This document shows, piece by piece, positions 57,063-64,000 of a stretch of DNA of 64,000 nucleotides (position 1 is its first letter; every line of letters starts with the position of its first letter). This DNA is from Actinopolyspora lacussalsi (GTDB lineage: Bacteria > Actinomycetota > Actinomycetes > Mycobacteriales > Pseudonocardiaceae): positions 3,861,501 through 3,925,500 of the forward strand of contig JAURUC010000001.1 in the NCBI GenBank assembly GCA_030803735.1. The letters are read 5' to 3'. Below the pieces are notes generated by a model, which worked only from the letters and a program-made list of their open reading frames with translations, did not search any database and had not been told where the DNA came from. A program made the position numbers and the translations under genes.

Positions 57063-57578
57063 ATGCACGCCTTCAGCAAGTTCGGTGCCGGTGCCGCTAC
57101 GGTTCTCGCCGCGGTGGGAGCCCTCACTGTGGCAGGCTCCACCGCCGCGACGGCGGACACGAACTCGGTGGTCTACTCCTGCGGTTCCGGGAGTCAGACA
57201 CAGCAGTTCGACGAACGGATCACGATTACGGCTCCCACGGATGCGAGCGTGGGGGACAGCATTGTTCTCGACGTCTCCGTCCAGCACGACAATCAGGCCC
57301 AGGATCCCTTCCCCGCGGGTTCCATAACGGCCGAGTTGGACGTGACGGTGGGCGGAGCGGTTTCCGACGAGGTCACCGCCACGGGGCTGACCAACGAGGA
57401 CAGGGTCCCCGCCGGTGACGCTCCGTTGCTCACGGGTGGTCAGGCCGAGGTCACAGTGCCCAACGCCGGGGATGTGACGTTCACACCGGACACTTTCACG
57501 GTCGTCAACAACGGTGTCGCCGTTTCGTGCACACCTGCCGAGGCGGCTCCGGTGATCGCGACCACCCACGTTTCCTGA
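57063..57578 (+). CDS. Secreted protein of unknown function
   Basis: 171 aa, ATG 57063 with GAAGGGAAG upstream. N-terminal signal peptide (Lys at residue 6, hydrophobic stretch to about residue 26, AxA-type cut near ATA-DT). The mature part is Thr/Val/Asp-rich, beta-strand-like (SIVLDVSVQHDN, GSITAELDVTVGG, VTFTPDTFTVVN), with Cys residues near each end that could form a disulfide. Monocistronic, followed by a terminator. No function inferred. Confidence 0.85.
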   Translation: MHAFSKFGAGAATVLAAVGALTVAGSTAATADTNSVVYSCGSGSQTQQFDERITITAPTDASVGDSIVLDVSVQHDNQAQDPFPAGSITAELDVTVGGAVSDEVTATGLTNEDRVPAGDAPLLTGGQAEVTVPNAGDVTFTPDTFTVVNNGVAVSCTPAEAAPVIATTHVS

Positions 57579-57621
57579 TGTCTCGTCGATAGTTTTCCCG
57601 CGCCTGTATCCGGCTCGGGTG

Positions 57622-57658
57622 GAACCGGCTCACCACTTCGCTCGTGGTGAGCCGGTTC
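57622..57658 (+). terminator. Rho-independent-like hairpin after the secreted protein gene
   Basis: GAACCGGCTCACCAC pairs perfectly with GTGGTGAGCCGGTTC around a TTCGCTC loop, followed by a short CTTGTGTG run. Confidence 0.92.
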
Positions 57659-58073
57659 TTGTGTGTGGCGGGCGAGCGTGTGCACGGACAGTGATTGAGC
57701 TTTCCCTCGTGCGGGCGAACTGCACGCTTCAGTGGCCGGTGGTCGCTCCATCGGTGGACGGGTCATCCTTCCGGGGTTATCCACGTGGGGGATTCACAGC
57801 GGGTTTGATCTCGATGAGGATCGGGAGAGCGATAGAGCGAGCGCAGCGCGATGTTCGTGGCTGTAAGGGAATGCGTTTCACGCTCGTGCGGCTTAGGGTC
57901 GACACGCGGAGACGATGCCGCCCGGTCTTTCGAGGAACGTCTCCGGGGAGACTGGACCCCCCGGAAAGATTGGTCTCAACCTTTGCACGATTCCCTCTAT
58001 CGAATTAAGCCGAATCCCACTACGGTTCTGTTACAGACAGAGCTGTAGCAGCAGCGACGGAGGTTCGACACCG
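57659..58073 (+). promoter_or_regulatory. Upstream region of acs
   Basis: About 415 nt without a convincing gene. The last 80 nt are AT-richer (around 57985-58040) and likely contain the acs promoter. A single DnaA-box-like TTATCCAC at about 57777 is isolated and probably fortuitous. GGAGG at 58059 precedes the ATG. Confidence 0.4.
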
Positions 58074-60056
<1,983 letters not shown>

Positions 60057-60097
60057 GGGAAGTCCGCAGCGGCTCGGTTTTCCAACCCGCTCCTGTT

Positions 60098-60208
60098 GCG
60101 GAACCTCTCGTGCGGCTCTCGCTGCGGGTGCCCCGACATCGGGTAGCTGACCTACACAACGTCGGGACCGTCCTCGCGAGAGCCGTACGAGAGAACCCGC
60201 GGCGGTGC
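60098..60208 (+). repeat. Intergenic repeat A, left copy (inverted partner at 62159-62268)
   Basis: 111 nt beginning GCGGAACCTCTCGTGCGGCT and ending GAACCCGCGGCGGTGC. Its reverse complement recurs at 62159-62268 with roughly nine in ten positions matching by eye. Each copy itself has two small inverted motifs near its ends (CTCTCGTGCGGCTCTCG-like), so it can fold. Confidence 0.88.
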
Positions 60209-60769
60209 AGGCTGCGAGGGTGGCCGGAGTTCGGCCTGTGGGAGTGATAGGAGTCGCGACTCGCGAGGGTGGTGGGAGTCCGACCCTCGTCGGCGCCACC
60301 GGCGCGGCGATTTCGCGAGAAATCGACGCCGCTCTCGCACCGGCAGTTGAGCGGTAGGGCAGCCCGGGACCTTCGGTGTCCGATAAGTTCCGTCAGGGCG
60401 GTTCGTCCCGATCCGGGCCCGCCTCGCCGAGCGGGGTGGAACCGCCGGAACACCTTCCGCGAGAGACGATCCCGGATGCCGCTCGATTTTTCTCACATCC
60501 CGGATGTTCACCCGCCTGCCCCCGAATGATTGATCCAGGGGTCCGCATTCGAGTGATCCACCGAAACCCCAGTTCACAGCGGGTTCAGTTGTGGATTAAC
60601 AACTTTTTCCCCGGTTGGCAACCCCCGGCCCCGTCGTCGCCCCGCCGGCGTCGCCATGCCGGTCTCGACGGGGCGGAACGGACGTTCTCCCGTGTTAAGC
60701 TCAGCCGCGGGGCGAGCCGGAAAACGGTCATTGTGGAGTACGTGACGTAACAATCTCAGGAGCACCTCC
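60209..60769 (+). other. Intergenic region upstream of nhaA, no gene seen
   Basis: Beyond repeat B no coding sequence is supported. The segment 60560-60620 is unusually AT-rich for this genome (GTTGTGGATTAACAACTTTT) and may hold promoter elements. AGGAG at about 60759 precedes GTG 60770. Confidence 0.45.
60307..60327 (-). repeat. Short near-palindromic repeat B, left copy
   Basis: GATTTCGCGAGAAATCGAC with one flanking GC; the same sequence is inverted at 62093-62113, with a partial third copy at 62042-62060. It lies about 100 nt outside repeat A on the nhaA side. Confidence 0.8.
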
Positions 60770-61996
60770 GTGGCGAAATCGCAGCGCAACCGATCAAAAC
60801 GGTCCGGCGCCCCGGAGGCTCGGGGGTTCGACTTCGGTTCGTACCTGCGAAACGAAACCGTCGGTGGCATGTTCATGCTCGCTGCCACGGTGGTCGCGCT
60901 GGTAGCCGCCAACTCCCCGGTATCGCACCTTTACGCGGCGGTTCGTGACTTCACGATCGGTCCGCACTTCCTGCACCTGGACCTCACCGTGGGGGAGTGG
61001 GCCAAGGACGGTCTGCTGGCCATCTTCTTCTTCGTGGCAGGACTGGAGCTCAAGCGCGAGCTGGTCCTGGGTGACCTGGCCGACCGCAAGAAGGCCACGC
61101 TGCCGGTGCTCGCCGCGCTCGGCGGCATGGTCGTGCCCGCCGTGCTGGCTGTCGCCATCGGACACGGTGCGCCCGGCGCCGCCCAGGCGTGGGCGATCCC
61201 GGTGGCCACCGACATCGCCTTCGCGCTCGGTGTGCTCTCCCTGACGGCCTCGGCCATGCCCACCACCGCCCGCGTCTTCCTGCTCAGCCTCGCCGTGGTG
61301 GACGACCTGGGGGCCATCATCGTCATCGCGGTGCTGTTCACCAGCGGGATGAACCTGATCGCGCTGCTGGTGGCGGTGCTGCTCTGCGTGGGTTACTGGT
61401 ACGCCCAGCACCGCCGCATTCGGACCTCGTGGCTCTACGTGCCGCTGGCTGTGGCCGCCTGGGTCGCGGTGCACAGCAGCGGAGTGCACGCCACGATCGC
61501 CGGTGTGGCGCTCGGCCTGCTCACCAGGGTTCGTCCCGATCCCTACGAACAGGCATCGCCCTCGATGCGGCTGGAACACCGGTTGCAACCGTGGTCGGCT
61601 GCCCTGGTGGTGCCCGTGTTCGCGTTGTTCGCCGCCGGTGTCCCGGTCGGGCTGGACGCGCTCAGCAACGTCTTCCAGGACCGGATCGCGATCGCGGTCA
61701 TGGTCGGGTTGGTGGTCGGCAAGCTGATCGGGATCTTCGGTACCTCGTTCGTCGCCATCAAGCTCGGGTTCGGCAGTCCCCCGCAGGGGGTCACCTGGAG
61801 TGACCTGTTCGCACTGGCGATGCTGGGTGGTGTCGGCTTCACCGTCAGCCTGCTGATCGCCGATCTCTCGCTGGCGGGGGCGGCGGCCGACCGGGCCAAG
61901 GCAGCCGTGCTGATCGCTTCCGCGGTCGCCTCGATCGTGGCCACGTTGATGCTGGTCTTCCGCAAGCAGCACAGCTCCACGGCTCACACGACCTGA
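60770..61996 (+). CDS. nhaA: Na+/H+ antiporter NhaA
   Basis: 408 aa, GTG 60770 behind AGGAG. Integral membrane antiporter exchanging Na+ (or Li+) for protons, with about 12 hydrophobic segments. Family hallmarks: FFFVAGLELKREL, ATDIAFALGVL, and VVDDLGAI with the paired Asp that binds ions in E. coli NhaA. N-terminal ~20 residues are basic (KSQRNRSKRSG). Such antiporters are common in halotolerant actinobacteria. Flanked on both sides by the inverted repeats A and B. Confidence 0.96.
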   Translation: MAKSQRNRSKRSGAPEARGFDFGSYLRNETVGGMFMLAATVVALVAANSPVSHLYAAVRDFTIGPHFLHLDLTVGEWAKDGLLAIFFFVAGLELKRELVLGDLADRKKATLPVLAALGGMVVPAVLAVAIGHGAPGAAQAWAIPVATDIAFALGVLSLTASAMPTTARVFLLSLAVVDDLGAIIVIAVLFTSGMNLIALLVAVLLCVGYWYAQHRRIRTSWLYVPLAVAAWVAVHSSGVHATIAGVALGLLTRVRPDPYEQASPSMRLEHRLQPWSAALVVPVFALFAAGVPVGLDALSNVFQDRIAIAVMVGLVVGKLIGIFGTSFVAIKLGFGSPPQGVTWSDLFALAMLGGVGFTVSLLIADLSLAGAAADRAKAAVLIASAVASIVATLMLVFRKQHSSTAHTT

Positions 61997-62092
61997 GCTT
62001 CTGGTTTTCCCCGGTCGTTTCGCGTGGCGGTGCTGGTGGCGTCAATTTCTCGCGAAATCTTCGCGCCGGTGCTGCGGTGCGCTCCTGCGGGT

Positions 62093-62113
62093 GTCGATTT
62101 CTCGCGAAATCGC
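62093..62113 (+). repeat. Short near-palindromic repeat B, right copy
   Basis: GTCGATTTCTCGCGAAATCG, inverted relative to 60307-60327. A degenerate copy lies at 62042-62060. Confidence 0.8.
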
Positions 62114-62158
62114 CGTGCCCGTTCGACGCAGACCGAGCCCCGAGCACCCTCGCCACCG

Positions 62159-62268
62159 GCACCGCCGCGGGTTCTCTCGTGCGGCTCTCGCGAGGACGCC
62201 GGAGACGTTGTGTAGGTCGCTACCCGATGTCGCCGGACCCGCAGCGAGAGCCGTGCGAGAGGTTCCGC
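62159..62268 (-). repeat. Intergenic repeat A, right copy (inverted)
   Basis: 110 nt, reverse complement of 60098-60208. The two copies face each other across nhaA, with repeat B on the inner side of each. Confidence 0.88.
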
Positions 62269-62358
62269 CAGCCGAGTGCCCTCGTAAACCGAGGTGACCC
62301 ACTCAAGCAAGGGCGCGTCACTGCGTGGGTGTTGTTCGCTCGTGGCACGATAACGAGC

Positions 62359-62865
62359 GTGAACAGCTCCCAGAACAAACAACACGACGGGGCCGGCACC
62401 ACCGCCGAGTCGGCCGTGACCTCGATTCCGTTGTCCGAAGAGGGCACCGGTTCCGGAGGCGAGCAGTCCATCGGCTCCCTGGGGCGGGACGTCGCCACGC
62501 ATCTGTCCTCGTTGGTGCGTGGTGAGCTGGAGCTGGCCAAGGCCGAGATCTCGAATGAGGCTCGCAAGGCCCTCAAGGGCAGTGTCTACTTCGTCCTGGC
62601 ACTGACGGTGCTGGCCTTCAGCAGCTTTTTCCTGTTCTTCACCCTCGCCGAGGGGCTCCACGCGCTCGGACTGTGGCGCTGGGCCTCCTTCGGCATCGTG
62701 TTCCTGGTCATGCTGCTGGTGACCATCGTACTGGCCCTGTTCGGCTACCGGCGCGTGCGCAAGATATCGGCCCCCAGGCGAACGATGGACTCGTTGCGCG
62801 AGACCGCGCAGCTGCGCCACCGGCACTCGCAGGACTCCGCCGAGCGGCCTCAGCCTTCCGAATGA
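62359..62865 (+). CDS. Holin-X (phage-holin-like) family membrane protein
   Basis: 168 aa from GTG 62359. The open frame upstream runs through the repeat region and is not used. Acidic N-terminus, a conserved amphipathic segment (SIGSLGRDVATHLSSLVRGELELAKAEI), then two transmembrane helices (YFVLALTVLAFSSFFLFFTLAEG and WASFGIVFLVMLLVTIVLALFGY, given as short blocks) and a basic tail. The family is common in actinobacteria, often near MarP/NhaA genes. It is unlikely to be a phage gene. Role unknown. Confidence 0.85.
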   Translation: MNSSQNKQHDGAGTTAESAVTSIPLSEEGTGSGGEQSIGSLGRDVATHLSSLVRGELELAKAEISNEARKALKGSVYFVLALTVLAFSSFFLFFTLAEGLHALGLWRWASFGIVFLVMLLVTIVLALFGYRRVRKISAPRRTMDSLRETAQLRHRHSQDSAERPQPSE

Positions 62866-62949
62866 GGCCCGCCGCGCGTGGCCCGTGTCCGTCCGGAGAC
62901 GGGCGCACCCGCGGGGCGACCGCCCCCTCGGCCCGGCGCGTCCTCCGGA

Positions 62950-64000
62950 TCACTCGGTGCAAACACCGGTCGCCACCTCCGACGACAGGGTGGGTGCCGC
63001 TGCCACCTCGTCGGCCACCTCGGACGCGGTCAGCGCGAACCCGGTATTCGGATCGTCGACGGCGGCACCGAACACCAGGCCGACCACTTCACCGTCCGGG
63101 TTGATGAGTGGACCTCCGGAGTTGCCGCTCTGCACCTGGGCGCGCACGGTGTACACATCGCGCGTCACCGTGTCCTCGCCGTAGATGTTCGGCCCGCGCA
63201 GGTCGATCCGCTCCCGGACCCTGCCCGCCGAGGCGGTGTAGGGGCCGTCCAGCGGGTAACCGAGCACGATCACGTTCGTGCCGGAGTTCGCGGGCTGTGA
63301 GACGAACTCCAACGGCTCCGCGTCCAGCGCGGGAACGGACAGCACGGCCACGTCCTCCTCCTCGTCGAAGAGCACCACGTTGGCCGCGAAGCGCCCCCGG
63401 CCGATCTCCACGAACACGCTGTCGGTGCCCGCGACCACGTGGGCGTTGGTGACCACTCTGTTCGGGGCCACGACGAAGCCGGTTCCCTCCAGTGCGCGTC
63501 CGCACTCCGGAGCCCTGCCGCGTATCTTGACGATGCTGGGGCGGAGATCCCGCACCACCTCGCTGCGTGCCAGCGCCGGGTTCGGCGCCTCGATGCGGGC
63601 CACCGGTGTGCGGGAGAACGGTTGTACCGCGTCCGGGAACCCGCTGACCCCCAGCACCTTCCGCAGTTCGGACGGCAGTTCGCGCGCGGCGTCGGGCATC
63701 ATCGAATCCACGGTGCGCAGCACGCTCGACCTGCTGACGCTGCCCGCGAGCCCCGGCAGCGCCGAGGCGGAGGTCAGTGGCAGCGCCACCAGCCAGGCCA
63801 CCACGAACACCGCCACGCCCTGCAGCAGGGCACCCAGCGTGTTGTCGACGCCGATCAGTCTCCGGTGCCCGGTGATCCGTTCCCGAAGTTGGTGGCCCGC
63901 CCACATGCCCGCCGTCTCGCCCAGCGCCACGAGCAGCACGACGAGGCCGATCCCGAATCCGATTCGGGCAGCCGCGCTGTCGAGCTGTTCGAGCAGCAGC
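62950..64000 (-). CDS. MarP-like membrane serine protease, N-terminus beyond window
   Basis: At least 349 codons, open to the right edge. The N-terminal hydrophobic CvpA-like segments (VLLVALGETAGMWAG, LGALLQGVAVFVVAWLVALPL) lead into a periplasmic trypsin-like protease: TNAHVVAG (His), DEEEDVAVL (Asp) and VQSGNSGGPL (Ser). This matches the MarP family, which in mycobacteria maintains acid and oxidative stress resistance through cell-wall hydrolase processing. Two Cys (in PECGR and the last residues, TGVCTE) could form the regulatory disulfide known in MarP. Convergent with the holin-like gene. Confidence 0.92.
   Translation of the reverse strand, partial: LLLEQLDSAAARIGFGIGLVVLLVALGETAGMWAGHQLRERITGHRRLIGVDNTLGALLQGVAVFVVAWLVALPLTSASALPGLAGSVSRSSVLRTVDSMMPDAARELPSELRKVLGVSGFPDAVQPFSRTPVARIEAPNPALARSEVVRDLRPSIVKIRGRAPECGRALEGTGFVVAPNRVVTNAHVVAGTDSVFVEIGRGRFAANVVLFDEEEDVAVLSVPALDAEPLEFVSQPANSGTNVIVLGYPLDGPYTASAGRVRERIDLRGPNIYGEDTVTRDVYTVRAQVQSGNSGGPLINPDGEVVGLVFGAAVDDPNTGFALTASEVADEVAAAPTLSSEVATGVCTE

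Noticed and set aside
57777..57785. DnaA-box-like TTATCCAC (and TGTGGATTAA near 60592)
   Set aside because: Single isolated matches hundreds of bases from each other; an origin needs clusters.
60269..60750. Small ORFs upstream of nhaA (60269-60529, 60376-60750)
   Set aside because: They overlap repeats and each other, have no ribosome site and no recognisable motif.
62077..62358. Longer N-terminus of the holin-like protein
   Set aside because: It reads through repeats A and B and is Arg/Ser-rich; GTG 62359 directly precedes the acidic N-terminus.
62359..62865. Holin-like gene as sign of a prophage
   Set aside because: No other phage genes; holin-X family proteins are ordinary actinobacterial membrane proteins in this context.

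Overview
This window is high-GC actinobacterial DNA. It has many GTG and TTG starts, almost no AT-rich sequence, and a right-hand housekeeping block (acs, nhaA, a holin-X-type protein, a MarP-like protease) of a kind seen in Pseudonocardiales/Actinopolysporales-like genomes. I cannot name the species. About 56 kb at the left is most of a trans-AT hybrid NRPS-PKS biosynthetic gene cluster, and the left edge cuts into it. No tRNA, rRNA or CRISPR array was seen.

The cluster belongs, by domain content, to the leinamycin (lnm) family. It ends in an ACP-ACP-DUF-SH-TE protein (DUF-SH is the PLP-dependent C-S lyase didomain that marks the family). It also has an LnmK-like acyltransferase/decarboxylase with its ACP and HMG-CoA-synthase homologue, a Crp/Fnr regulator like LnmO, a type II thioesterase, a PfaD-type trans-ER, and no AT domain in any module. 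Its front end is different. A SyrB1-like A-PCP (threonine-type pocket), a SyrB2-like Fe(II)/2-oxoglutarate halogenase (HxA facial motif) and a SyrC/CmaE-like Cys aminoacyltransferase lie in a row (1960-5699). The inferred starter is a chlorinated threonine, passed to the N-terminal carrier domain of the first megasynthase and then joined to a cysteine-derived thiazole by Cy-Cy-A-PCP-Ox.

Assembly-line order: A-PCP / halogenase / transferase -> PCP-Cy-Cy-A(Cys)-PCP-Ox -> KS0-ACP -> KS-KR-ACP -> KS//DH-ACP-KR -> KS-ECH2-ACP -> KS-DH-KR-MT-ACP -> KS-KR-ACP -> KS//ACP-ACP-DUF-SH-TE. There are six KSs with intact active sites, so six extensions are expected. The beta-branching cassette (42084-46272) has two donor ACPs with two different charging enzymes: the LnmK type (propionyl donor) and a Cys-to-Ser decarboxylating KS (acetyl donor). 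They share one HMG synthase. Together with an in-line ECH2 domain mid-chain, this suggests two different beta-branches in one molecule. An MbtH-like protein with a TTG start and a type II thioesterase close the operon before a strong bidirectional terminator at 47717-47762.

From 47.8 to 56.6 kb are accessory genes: a VOC protein, an AMP-ligase/DUF3224 fusion, an isochorismatase-like hydrolase, an AlkZ-family (HTH_42) DNA-glycosylase-like protein, an MFS pump, a methyltransferase, a PIG-L/LmbE deacetylase and an FAD oxidoreductase. The AlkZ-like protein is a candidate self-resistance factor, which would fit a DNA-damaging, leinamycin-like product. From 57 kb rightwards the genes look like core genome. 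nhaA is flanked by a pair of inverted intergenic repeats of about 110 nt.
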